Below, one piece after another: positions 40,936-49,322 of a stretch of DNA of 64,000 bases. The notes under the pieces are model-generated. The model made no database searches. It saw only the letters and a program-made list of their open reading frames with translations, and was not told where the DNA came from. Numbering within the stretch: position 1 is the first letter of the stretch; each line of letters starts with the position of its first letter. The position numbers were made by a program, and so were the translations under genes. Origin of the DNA: Lysobacter sp. (lineage in GTDB: Bacteria; Pseudomonadota; Gammaproteobacteria; Xanthomonadales; Xanthomonadaceae); the NCBI GenBank assembly GCA_019634715.1, contig JAHCAU010000001.1, positions 500,383 to 564,382 of the forward strand, read 5' to 3'.

Positions 40936-41844
40936 ATGACCCACGACGCCCCGACCGACCACCTGACCCGCTTCCTGCTCGAACAGGCCAGCGTACGCGG
41001 CGTGCATGTCCGGCTCGACGCCACCTGGCAGCAGATCCGCGCCCGCGCCGACTACCCGGCTGCGGTCGCCGACCTGCTCGGCCAGGCCATCGCCGCCTCG
41101 GCCCTGTTCACCGGCCACACCAAGGTCGACGGCCGACTGTCGATCCAGTTCCGCGGCAGCGGCGCACTGCGCACCCTCTTCGCCGAATGCACCGGCGCCG
41201 GCACGCTGCGCGGCATCGCGACCGTGGCCGATGGCCAGGACGCCGATGCCGTCGACCTGCGCGCCCTCGGCAGCGACGCGCTGCTGGCGATCACCATCGA
41301 GAATCCCGGCGCACGCGGCCAGGAGCAGACCCGCTACCAGAGCCTCGTCGCGCTGGACGCGGACACCCTCTCGCAGGCCTTCGAAGGCTATTTCGTCCAG
41401 TCCGAACAGCTGCCCACGCGCCTGCTGCTGGCCGCCGACGGCGAACGCGTCGCCGGCCTGATGCTGCAGAAGCTGCCCGGCGACGAAGGCGACGCGCACG
41501 GCTGGCAGCATGCCAGCGTGCTGTTCGACACCCTCGGCGCCACGGAACTGCTGCAGACCCCCGCCGACCTCCTGCTGCACCGCCTGTTCCATCAGGACGG
41601 CGTCCAGGTGCTCGGTGGCAAACCCCTGCGCTTCGGCTGCTCCTGCTCGCGCGAGCGGGTGACGGGCATGCTCGAATCCCTCGGCGAGGCCGAAGCCCGC
41701 GCCGCGGCCGCGGCCAATGCCGGCAACGTCGACGTCCACTGCGAATTCTGCGGCCAGAGCTACCGTTTCGACGGCGCCGACCTCGATACGCTGTTCGCCG
41801 CGCCACCCGGCAGCGCCCATGGCGCTCCGGACCGATTGCAGTGA
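40936..41844 (+). CDS. hslO: Redox-regulated chaperone Hsp33
   Basis: Hsp33 is a holdase activated when oxidation releases zinc from four cysteines. The 302 residues contain the cysteines as C235-S-C237 in RFGCSCSRERVTGML and C269-EF-C272 in VHCEFCGQSY. The N-terminal chaperone domain includes GQAIAASALFTGHTKVDGRLSIQFRG. It is divergent from mtgA with a 91-bp shared upstream region. Confidence 0.96.
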   Translation: MTHDAPTDHLTRFLLEQASVRGVHVRLDATWQQIRARADYPAAVADLLGQAIAASALFTGHTKVDGRLSIQFRGSGALRTLFAECTGAGTLRGIATVADGQDADAVDLRALGSDALLAITIENPGARGQEQTRYQSLVALDADTLSQAFEGYFVQSEQLPTRLLLAADGERVAGLMLQKLPGDEGDAHGWQHASVLFDTLGATELLQTPADLLLHRLFHQDGVQVLGGKPLRFGCSCSRERVTGMLESLGEAEARAAAAANAGNVDVHCEFCGQSYRFDGADLDTLFAAPPGSAHGAPDRLQ

Positions 41845-41978
41845 CATCCGTCACAGCGCTTTCGCCAGATCGCGACAGGCGCACGATTGTTAAAGAACCA
41901 TAAATCTGCTAGGCTGACGCCCTGTATCACTGATTCTCCCGGGGAACTCGACCGGCTGCCGCCGGTCCGATCTGCACC

Positions 41979-42824
41979 ATGCATCCGACCCTTCGCCGAC
42001 TCCCGCTGCTCCTGACCCTCGCCCTCGGCGTGGCGGCGGGCGCGCATGCCCAGTCGCGCACGGGCGGGGATCGCGTGGAGCTCCCGGTGTGGAACAAGTC
42101 GAGCGGCGCGATCGAAGCGGTCGTGGTCCTCGAACCCGCCGATCTCGCCAAGTCCCGCACGCTCGCCCGCTTCGGCGTCCGCCATCTCGACACCACCTTC
42201 GGCCTCAACGCCGGCGACTCGCTCGGCCTGCTGTGCGATCGCAAGCAGGGCCTGAGTTCGGCGCTCACCAATCTCGCCGACAACTGCGTGCTGGCCTCGA
42301 TCCCCGCCGCCCAGCGGCGCACCGGCGCAGCCGCCATCTTCCAGCGCGGCAACACCCAGTTCGGCCTCGGCGGCGGCAACACCCGCGCCACCATTCCCGC
42401 CTGGCTGGCCCCGAGCAGCGGTGGCAACGGCCGCCTCGACATCAACGACATCACCATCTTCAGCCAGAAGACCCTGCCCCGCGAGGGCTACATCTCGATC
42501 GCAGGCACGGTCGCCAAGGCCCGCCTGCAGACACCGTCCGAGATCCCGGGCTTCAGCAACCGCTGGACCGCCACGCAGCTCAATCTCGGCGGCGGCATCG
42601 GCGACTTCGGCGTCAACGTCATCGGGGAAGTGGTCGACACCCCCGGCCAGAGCCGCTGGAGCACCATGGGCCTCGGCCTGAGCTGGCGCACCCCCTGGAG
42701 CGGCCAGCTGACCGTTGGCGCCGATAACCTGGTGACCCGCGGCAAGAACCCGTTCGCCCCGGCCACCGCCCAGGGCGAGAACGAGGGCGCCGTTCCCTAC
42801 GTCCGCTACGAACAGGACCTCTGA
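41979..42824 (+). CDS. Exported protein of unknown function, possibly outer-membrane
   Basis: This 281-residue protein has a clear signal peptide (MHPTLRRLPLLLTLALGVAAGAHAQ). The mature region alternates polar and hydrophobic residues with many Gly and Asn, and ends GAVPYVRYEQDL. That resembles the terminal beta-strand signal of outer-membrane barrels, although the last residue is Leu. Segments such as GLGLSWRTPWSGQLTVGADNLVTRGKNPF look like beta-hairpins. It precedes the TonB-dependent receptor by about 180 bases, in the same direction, with a small terminator between. No family is recognised. Confidence 0.6.
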   Translation: MHPTLRRLPLLLTLALGVAAGAHAQSRTGGDRVELPVWNKSSGAIEAVVVLEPADLAKSRTLARFGVRHLDTTFGLNAGDSLGLLCDRKQGLSSALTNLADNCVLASIPAAQRRTGAAAIFQRGNTQFGLGGGNTRATIPAWLAPSSGGNGRLDINDITIFSQKTLPREGYISIAGTVAKARLQTPSEIPGFSNRWTATQLNLGGGIGDFGVNVIGEVVDTPGQSRWSTMGLGLSWRTPWSGQLTVGADNLVTRGKNPFAPATAQGENEGAVPYVRYEQDL

Positions 42825-42826
42825 GT

Positions 42827-42845
42827 CCCCGCAACGGGGCATTTT
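42827..42845 (+). terminator. Short hairpin terminator
   Basis: CCCCG (42827-42831) and CGGGG (42835-42839) around CAA, followed by CATTTT, lie just after the stop of the exported-protein gene. Confidence 0.5.
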
Positions 42846-42886
42846 GCAGGGGCCGGACCCGTCCGACGGACGCGTGTTAACAACAC

Positions 42887-42915
42887 TTTAATTTTTCTCC
42901 GAGTGGGGCTACTAT
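42887..42915 (+). promoter_or_regulatory. Putative promoter of the TonB-dependent receptor gene
   Basis: TTTAAT (42887-42892) and TACTAT (42910-42915) are spaced by 17 bases in an A/T-rich island after GTTAACAACAC. The predicted 5' untranslated region is about 85 bases. Confidence 0.4.
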
Positions 42916-43005
42916 CGGCCCCGGCCTTGTCCGTGCGTGCGTCCATCCGGCGGCGCGGGATCAGGTTCCCATGGGAAACCCAAGACTCACTTGGAGAGAG
43001 AAGAG

Positions 43006-45882
43006 ATGACTTTGAAGACCAACAAGCTCCGCAACGCGATCACCCTCGCGATCGCGGGCACCTCCGCCCTGACCGCCACGGGCGTCGCCTTCGCCCAGGA
43101 AAGCAGCTCGGGCCAGAAAGAACTCGACACCATCACCGTCACCGGTTCGCGCATCGTTCGTCGCGCGGAAACCGAAACCCAGCAGCCGATCTTCGAACTC
43201 ACCCGCGAAGAGATCCAGGCCCAGGGCCTGACCTCCATCGGCGACGTGATCCAGAACATCACGGCCAACGGCTCGGCGCTGAACACCACCAACAACAACG
43301 GCGGCAACGGCGAAACCCGCGTCAGCCTGCGCAACCTCGGTTCCAACCGCACCCTGGTGTTGGTGAACGGCCGTCGCTGGGTGGCCGGCACCGGCCTCGG
43401 CGGCGCGGTCGACCTCAACACCATCCCGACCGCAGCGGTCGAGCGCATCGAAGTCCTGAAGGACGGCGCTTCGGTCATCTACGGGTCGGACGCCATCGCC
43501 GGCGTGGTCAACGTCATCCTGCGCACGGATTTCCAGGGCGCGGAATTCAACGCCTACATGGGTCAGTTCACCGAAGGCGACGGCACCCGCCAGTCCTACG
43601 ACCTCACCATCGGCACCTCGGACGACCGCTTCAGCGCGATGTTCGGCATGGGCTACGTGAAGGAAGATCCGGTGATGGCGGGCGATCGCAAGATCTCGTC
43701 CGAGCCGATCATCGGCACCGGCAACTTCTTCGGCAGCTCCACCCTGCCGGGCGGCCGTTTCGCCGTGTGTAACGGCACCTTCTCCAACGGCACCTGCTCC
43801 GGCACCCAGACCCGTCCGGACGGCAGCGCTGGCCAGTTCACGTACGCTCCGGGTACGGTCGGCAACAGCTGGAGCAACTATACGACCGCCTACAACTTCG
43901 CTCCGGACAACTACCTGCTCACGCCGCAGGAACGCAAGTCGATCTTCGGCCGCGCGTCGCTGAACCTGACCGACAACACCCGCGTCTTCATCACCGGCAC
44001 CTACAACAACCGCCGCTCGGAGCAGCTGCTCGCTGCCATGCCGATCGTGCTCGGTACCGGCCCCGGCGCCGGCTCGATCGCCCGCACCATCGCGATCAGC
44101 GCCGACAGCATCTACAACCCGTTCGGCGCGACGGTCAGCCGCGTCCAGCGCCGTGCCGTGGAAACCGGCGGTCGTTCGTTCAACCAGAACGTCGACACCT
44201 TCGGCTTCAACGGCGGCATCGAAGGCTCGTTCGAACTGGGTGACCGTTACTTCACCTGGGATGCCGGCATGGTCTATGGTCGCAACGACCAGAACGACTC
44301 GACCAAGGGCCTGTTCAACCTGCTGGCCCTGCGCCAGGCGCTGGGTCCGTCGATGATGGTCAACGGCACCCCGACCTGCGTCACGACCGCCGGCAATGCA
44401 GCCACCGCCATCTCGGGCTGCGTGCCGCTGAACCTGCTGGGCGGTGTTGGCTCGATCACGCCGGAAATGCTGGCCTTCTCGAGCTTCGTCGCGCACGACG
44501 AGTTCGGCTACAAGATGAAGCAGTACTACGCCAACGTCTCGGGTGAAATCGTCGAACTGCCGGGCGGCATGCTGTCGTTCGCGTTCGGTGTGGAACACCG
44601 CACCGAATCGGGCTTCGACCAGCCGGACGCCCTGATCGCCTCGGGCAACACCACCGGCAACTCGCGCACGCCGACCAAGGGTGGCTACAAGCTCGACGAA
44701 GCCTACCTCGAATTCGCGATCCCGCTGCTGCGCGACGTCGTCGGCGCCCAGGAACTGGAACTCAGCGTCGCCGGCCGTTATTCCGATTACAGCAACTTCG
44801 GCGATGTGACCAACGGCAAGGTCGGCTTCAAGTGGCGCCCGATCAGCGATCTGATGGTGCGCGGCAACTGGTCGGAAGGCTTCCGCGCCCCGTCCATCGC
44901 CGAGCTCTTCTCCGGCGTCGCCGACTCGTTCCCGGGCCTGGCGGATCCCTGCTCCACCACCTTCGGTGGCGCATGGAACGCACTGAGCGCCGATGAGCGC
45001 GCGCGCTGCGTGGCCCAGGGCGTTCCGAACGTGGGCTACGACCAGGGCAATGCCCAGATCCGCATCTCGTCTGGCGGCAACCCCGACCTGCAGGCGGAAA
45101 GCTCCAGGACCAAGACCCTCGGCCTGGTGTGGAGTCCGTCTTTCCTCAGCGGCTTCAATGTCTCGCTGGATTGGTGGCAGATCGAACTGCAGGATGCGAT
45201 CGTCACCCGCACCGGCCAGTTCATCCTGAATGCGTGTATCCGCGACAACCCGAACAGCCTCGGCCGTCCTCGCAATGCACTGGATGCTCAGGTCTGTTCG
45301 CTTGCCCAGGTCGTTCGCGACAGCCAGGGCCAGATCACGAACCTGCTGTCGGTTCCGCAGAACACCGGACGTCGTACGCTTGAAGGTTATGACATGACCA
45401 TCAACTACAACCTGCCGGAAAATGCGCTGGGCAACTTCGGCTTCACGCTGGATACGACCTACATGTCCGAGAACACTTCGGACATCGACACGAACGGGTT
45501 CATCAGCGAATACGCGGACCGCAGCAACAACTGGCGCATCCGTGCAAACCTGATGGCCCGCTGGACGAAGGGCGACTGGGGTGCGACGTGGTTCACGCGC
45601 TACTACTCGCGCCAGACGGAATCCTGCGACACCCTGGATTTCTACGGCTTCGGGGACCTCTGCAGCGACCCTGTCAACGTCGAGAACACCATGGGCGGCA
45701 CGACCTACCACGATGCCACCGTGTTCTGGAAGGCGCCGTGGAACGGCAAGATCACCTTGGGCGTGAACAACGTCTTCTCCAAGGACCCGCCGACCTCGTT
45801 CACCACGTTCGCGAACAGCTTCGATCCGTCCTACGAGCTCCCGGGCCGTTTCGTGTACATGCAGTACAACCAGAAGTTCTGA
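43006..45882 (+). CDS. TonB-dependent outer-membrane receptor
   Basis: This 958-residue protein has a signal peptide ending VAFAQ and a TonB-box-like LDTITVTGSRI. The plug domain (about 50-180) contains RVSLRNLGSNRTLVLVNGRRW and AVERIEVLKDGASVIYGSDAIAGVVNVI. A long beta-barrel follows with GNWSEGFRAPSIAELFSG and ends PGRFVYMQYNQKF, a typical terminal aromatic strand. It has no extra N-terminal signalling domain. A GGAGAGAGAAG region provides the ribosome site. The cargo is not readable; neighbours are an oxygenase and sulfotransferases rather than siderophore genes. Confidence 0.93.
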   Translation: MTLKTNKLRNAITLAIAGTSALTATGVAFAQESSSGQKELDTITVTGSRIVRRAETETQQPIFELTREEIQAQGLTSIGDVIQNITANGSALNTTNNNGGNGETRVSLRNLGSNRTLVLVNGRRWVAGTGLGGAVDLNTIPTAAVERIEVLKDGASVIYGSDAIAGVVNVILRTDFQGAEFNAYMGQFTEGDGTRQSYDLTIGTSDDRFSAMFGMGYVKEDPVMAGDRKISSEPIIGTGNFFGSSTLPGGRFAVCNGTFSNGTCSGTQTRPDGSAGQFTYAPGTVGNSWSNYTTAYNFAPDNYLLTPQERKSIFGRASLNLTDNTRVFITGTYNNRRSEQLLAAMPIVLGTGPGAGSIARTIAISADSIYNPFGATVSRVQRRAVETGGRSFNQNVDTFGFNGGIEGSFELGDRYFTWDAGMVYGRNDQNDSTKGLFNLLALRQALGPSMMVNGTPTCVTTAGNAATAISGCVPLNLLGGVGSITPEMLAFSSFVAHDEFGYKMKQYYANVSGEIVELPGGMLSFAFGVEHRTESGFDQPDALIASGNTTGNSRTPTKGGYKLDEAYLEFAIPLLRDVVGAQELELSVAGRYSDYSNFGDVTNGKVGFKWRPISDLMVRGNWSEGFRAPSIAELFSGVADSFPGLADPCSTTFGGAWNALSADERARCVAQGVPNVGYDQGNAQIRISSGGNPDLQAESSRTKTLGLVWSPSFLSGFNVSLDWWQIELQDAIVTRTGQFILNACIRDNPNSLGRPRNALDAQVCSLAQVVRDSQGQITNLLSVPQNTGRRTLEGYDMTINYNLPENALGNFGFTLDTTYMSENTSDIDTNGFISEYADRSNNWRIRANLMARWTKGDWGATWFTRYYSRQTESCDTLDFYGFGDLCSDPVNVENTMGGTTYHDATVFWKAPWNGKITLGVNNVFSKDPPTSFTTFANSFDPSYELPGRFVYMQYNQKF

Positions 45883-45923
45883 TCGGATTTGCCCCGATCG
45901 GATTTTCCGGTTCGCGTCACAAG

Positions 45924-45953
45924 GACGGCCCCGCAAGGGGCCGTCTTTTTTTT
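45924..45953 (+). terminator. Intrinsic terminator after the TonB receptor
   Basis: GACGGCCCC (45924-45932) and GGGGCCGTC (45937-45945) form a 9-bp stem with loop GCAA and are followed by eight T residues. Confidence 0.95.
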
Positions 45954-46006
45954 CTGCCCGGGATTCATGGCTACAATCCGGAACTCCCAATGCCCCCGTA
46001 CATCCC

Positions 46007-46678
46007 ATGAGCGTGTCCGTTCCGTCTCCCAGCCAGCTCGCCCCGATGTTCGCGGTGCCCGTGTTCCAGGCGCAGCTTCCCGATCCGGCGGCGCTCAATG
46101 CCGACCTGAAGGCCCTGTTCCTGCGCCGCGAACACGACAAGGCCACCTACGGCAATCCCCATCCCTCGCTGAAGCAGCAGGACGGGGTGTTCGAAAGCGA
46201 TTTCACCCTGTTCTCGTGGCAGGACGCCTGCGTGCAGGCGCTGCGCGCGTTCTGCTGGGCCGAACTCGGCAAGGCGGTGCAGGAGTTGAACGGCTACGGG
46301 CCGGAGGAGATGCGGCGGCTGCAGATCTTCTCGCACACCTGGTTCCACGTGACCCGTCACGGCGGGTTCGTGATCAACCACATCCATCCGATGGCCTCGT
46401 GGTCCGGCGTGTACTGCGTCGACCCGGGCGAGACGCCGGAAGACCGGCCAGAATCGGGCGTGCTGCGCTTCCACAATCCCCACTTCTACAGCAACGTGTT
46501 CCTGGATGCCGGCAACGCGCGGCTGCGCCCGCCCTACCACCACGGCACCTGGAGTTTCCGCCTGCAGCCCGGGCAACTGGTGCTCTTTCCGTCCTGGGTG
46601 CCGCACGAGGTGTTGCCGTTCTACGGCTCCGACGAGCGGATCACCGTGGCGTTCAACTGCTGGTTCGGGATGAAGTGA
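46007..46678 (+). CDS. Putative 2-oxoglutarate/Fe(II)-dependent oxygenase (TIGR02466-like)
   Basis: The 223 residues carry the family pattern SHTWFHVTRHGGFVINHIHPMASWSGVYCVDPGETPEDRPESGVLRFHNP and LQPGQLVLFPSWVPHEVLPF. These provide the probable iron ligands (His in HIHP, distal His in WVPHEV) and an acidic or polar partner. Such cupin-fold enzymes hydroxylate an unknown substrate. It lies just after the TonB receptor terminator and converges, with a 14-bp gap, on the TPR-sulfotransferase gene, a neighbourhood also seen in related bacteria (recalled, not checked). Confidence 0.8.
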   Translation: MSVSVPSPSQLAPMFAVPVFQAQLPDPAALNADLKALFLRREHDKATYGNPHPSLKQQDGVFESDFTLFSWQDACVQALRAFCWAELGKAVQELNGYGPEEMRRLQIFSHTWFHVTRHGGFVINHIHPMASWSGVYCVDPGETPEDRPESGVLRFHNPHFYSNVFLDAGNARLRPPYHHGTWSFRLQPGQLVLFPSWVPHEVLPFYGSDERITVAFNCWFGMK

Positions 46679-46692
46679 TCGGCGGGCAGCGC

Positions 46693-48249
46693 TCAGCCTG
46701 CGAGACGTTCGCGCAGCGTCGTCAGCTGCGCCTCGTAATGCCACCACACGCCACCTCGATCACGCAGCACGCCCTGGCGCGCGGCGCCTGCGCTGGCGGT
46801 CGACACGCGCCCCCCAGGACGCGCCACATCGCTGAGTCCCTCGATGCGGCGCAGGCCACAGTGTTCGAGCACGCGCAGCACGCTGGCCTCGGGTTCGGCG
46901 ACCAGGTCGTCGTAGCGCACGTCCAGCACGCGGTCGGGCAGGACCTCGGACCAGTGCGCCATCATCGCGCGGTAGGCACGGAAGAAACCGGCCAGCTCTT
47001 CCTGGACGTACGAATAGGTCGCCACGCCGGCGAACAGCGTGCGCAGGTTGGAGAAGCAGGTATCCATCGGGTCGCGGACCAGGTGGATGAAGCGCGCCTG
47101 CGGCATGGCTCGGGCGATCATGCCGACGTTCCAGAAGTTCATCGGCAGCTTTTCGGTGAAGAACGGCTTTCCGCGCGACAGCCATGACGCGTGTCGCGCG
47201 TAATCGCGTGCGATCGCATCGAAGTCGGCGCCGGCCAGCGACTTCACCGCCATGGCATCGAGGCCGTTCGGCAGGCTGCGGTCGATCGCCAATTCAATCT
47301 GCGCATCGAAGGCACGGGTTTCGCCGGCATCACCGACATCGGGGTGACCGGCGAGCATGCGTTCGAGCAGAGTCGTGCCGGAACGGTGCATGCCGACGAT
47401 GAAGATCGGGACGTGCGGCAGTTCGACCGAACTGCAGGATCGCACGAACGCGGGCGTGCACACGGCGCGCTGGGCGGCGATCAGCTCCGCCACGGGCGCA
47501 GGGTCGTACTGCACCAGGCGGCGTTTGACGGTGCAGCCACGCTTCAGGGCCTCCCATGCACCAGCGTAATCGCCGATGTCATGCAACTCCTTGTGCAATC
47601 CATAGGAAAGATAGACCTCACCCTGTCCATCACGAGAGACATCGCCAAGCTGCCGGCGCAGGCGGTCGACATGATTGCGTTCCGCAGACTGGGAGCGCAC
47701 GCTGGCGAGCATCCAGGATGCCTGGTAGAACCTTGGATTCGCCGCCAGGGTTGCCTCGTAGCAGGACTCCGCGGCATCGCTCTCGCCGTCGAAAAAGTGC
47801 AGGTTGCCGCGAACGTAACGCAGCGCCGCAGCTTGAGGATGTTTCGAAAGCGCGGCTTCGGCCAGGCGCTGCGCGGCATCATTGGCATTGATCGAACTCA
47901 GCATCACCACGCATCTTGCAAGCGCATCGGCTGGCGAGCTTTCCAGCAATCGCGGGTCCTGCAGGATACGCTCGAGCGCCTCGAACTCATTGAAGTAAGC
48001 CAGCCGCTGGCCGAGCGAAAAGACCAGCGCGGGATGCTCGAGCGGCATGCCGATGGCGGTGCGGACCACGGCATGCGATTCGCGATGCGCGCCGCGCCGG
48101 GTGAGCACGGTGGACAGGCCGATCACTGCGGGCGGGTAGCCCGGGCTGGCCTCGAGGGCACGGCGATACAGGGCTTCGGCGCTCCCCAGGTTCTTCGCGT
48201 CGTAGGCGCGTTCGGCCTGCTTCCACAGGTCGTATGCTGCAGCGGTCAA
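46693..48249 (-). CDS. TPR-repeat sulfotransferase
   Basis: The 518-residue protein has an N-terminal TPR region of about 260 residues (for example AYDLWKQAERAYDAKNLGSAEALYRRALEASPGYPPAV). A sulfotransferase domain follows, with the PAPS 5'-phosphosulfate loop IFIVGMHRSGTTLLERML (283-300) and the 3'-phosphate motif RFIHLVRDPMDTCFSNLRTLF near residue 390. I place the start at a TTG (48249-48247) because GAGGTG lies six bases upstream, no ATG or GTG in frame follows the upstream gene's stop, and the TPR begins at once. The acceptor substrate is unknown. It ends 14 bases from the convergent oxygenase gene. Confidence 0.85.
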   Translation of the reverse strand: MTAAAYDLWKQAERAYDAKNLGSAEALYRRALEASPGYPPAVIGLSTVLTRRGAHRESHAVVRTAIGMPLEHPALVFSLGQRLAYFNEFEALERILQDPRLLESSPADALARCVVMLSSINANDAAQRLAEAALSKHPQAAALRYVRGNLHFFDGESDAAESCYEATLAANPRFYQASWMLASVRSQSAERNHVDRLRRQLGDVSRDGQGEVYLSYGLHKELHDIGDYAGAWEALKRGCTVKRRLVQYDPAPVAELIAAQRAVCTPAFVRSCSSVELPHVPIFIVGMHRSGTTLLERMLAGHPDVGDAGETRAFDAQIELAIDRSLPNGLDAMAVKSLAGADFDAIARDYARHASWLSRGKPFFTEKLPMNFWNVGMIARAMPQARFIHLVRDPMDTCFSNLRTLFAGVATYSYVQEELAGFFRAYRAMMAHWSEVLPDRVLDVRYDDLVAEPEASVLRVLEHCGLRRIEGLSDVARPGGRVSTASAGAARQGVLRDRGGVWWHYEAQLTTLRERLAG

Positions 48250-48283
48250 GCGTTCACCTCGTTCTGCGGCCAGGTCGCCGCAC

Positions 48284-49300
48284 TCAGCCGGCGCCGAGCG
48301 CCAGGGCCTGCGGCCGGATCGCCGGCAGTATTTCACATTCGAACCAGGCGCGAGCCTCGGCCAGTTCGCGCGCGAACATCCGCGCCAGTTGCGCGGCCTC
48401 GTCCTCGCGCTGGCGCGCGCTGTAGGTCGCCGAGGTCTGCTTGGCGTTGACGGCCGCGACCGCCGCAGCGCGATCGCGCAAGGCATCCATGTCCGCAGGC
48501 AGGCCCCACCACTCGAGGCAATCGCGCGCCGCAGCGGCGAGATCGGCCAGGACCTGCGAGGCGTCGATGAAGCGCAGGCGGCCCGGTGCCCGTGCATCGA
48601 TATCGACCAGAAGCTCGCGCTGGGCCACCCACTGCAGGGCCACGGCGGCGAGCAGCGAGGGCGGCTCGATTTCCCTGCCTGCGAGGCGCTGGCGCAGGCT
48701 GCCGGCGGCGACGGCGCGTTCGACCAGCGCAGGCACCTTGGCATGCGTCTCGGGGGTCTTCTTGATGTTCGAGACCAGGAAGTCGTCGAGCGAGGACAGC
48801 AGTGCGACCGCGCGGCTGCCGGGCGTGGCCGCGAGCAGGTCGGCGGCGATGTTCAGCGCCGCGTGCGTCGGTTTGACGACCACCACGCCGTCGTCCCGCC
48901 ACGGACGGAACAGCAGGCGCGTGGTCGGCACCATCCACGGCGCGATGGCCATGCCGCGGTCGCGCGCGTCCGAGAGGCGTCGCAGGACCAGCGGCTCGCG
49001 GTAGACCATGCAGGCGGGCGTGTCCTGCAACGCGCGCGCGAGCAGGGTCGAGCAGCAGAAGGAGGTGTGGAACAGCCAGGCCGCGCGCGGTGGCGCCGGC
49101 AACGCGTGCAGGGCCTGCAGCGGCACCGCGACCGCAGCCGAGAAATCCACGCCAAGCCGGTTGTCCATGAACGCCGGCCCGGTGACGTGGCCCTCGTCGA
49201 TGCGCAGCATCGCGACGCGCGGCGTCACCGGGTCCAGGTCGACCGGGAACCAGCGCGGGTCCGCGACATCGACGACCGCCTGCTGCGTGGCGGTCGTCAT
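48284..49300 (-). CDS. Sulfotransferase-like protein
   Basis: The 338 residues contain LFHTSFCCSTLLARALQDTP, a P-loop-like segment that matches the PAPS-binding loop position of sulfotransferases. RLLFRPWRDDGVVVVKPTH and a C-terminal region follow with EWWGLPADMDALRDRAAAV and YSARQREDEAAQLARMFARE. It is same-strand with the TPR-sulfotransferase (34-bp gap) and starts 22 bases after pckG. No ribosome-binding site is evident. Activity is not proven: the 3'-phosphate motif is less clear than in the neighbour. Confidence 0.65.
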   Translation of the reverse strand: MTTATQQAVVDVADPRWFPVDLDPVTPRVAMLRIDEGHVTGPAFMDNRLGVDFSAAVAVPLQALHALPAPPRAAWLFHTSFCCSTLLARALQDTPACMVYREPLVLRRLSDARDRGMAIAPWMVPTTRLLFRPWRDDGVVVVKPTHAALNIAADLLAATPGSRAVALLSSLDDFLVSNIKKTPETHAKVPALVERAVAAGSLRQRLAGREIEPPSLLAAVALQWVAQRELLVDIDARAPGRLRFIDASQVLADLAAAARDCLEWWGLPADMDALRDRAAAVAAVNAKQTSATYSARQREDEAAQLARMFARELAEARAWFECEILPAIRPQALALGAG

Positions 49301-49322
49301 GCGCGCGTCGCGACGCGCGCCG

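Noticed and set aside
42961..46146. 1061-codon open frame on the minus strand opposite the TonB receptor gene
   Set aside because: Its translation is Ala/Arg/Gly/Val-rich without domains, while the plus strand encodes an unmistakable receptor with signal peptide and plug. It is a high-GC shadow frame.
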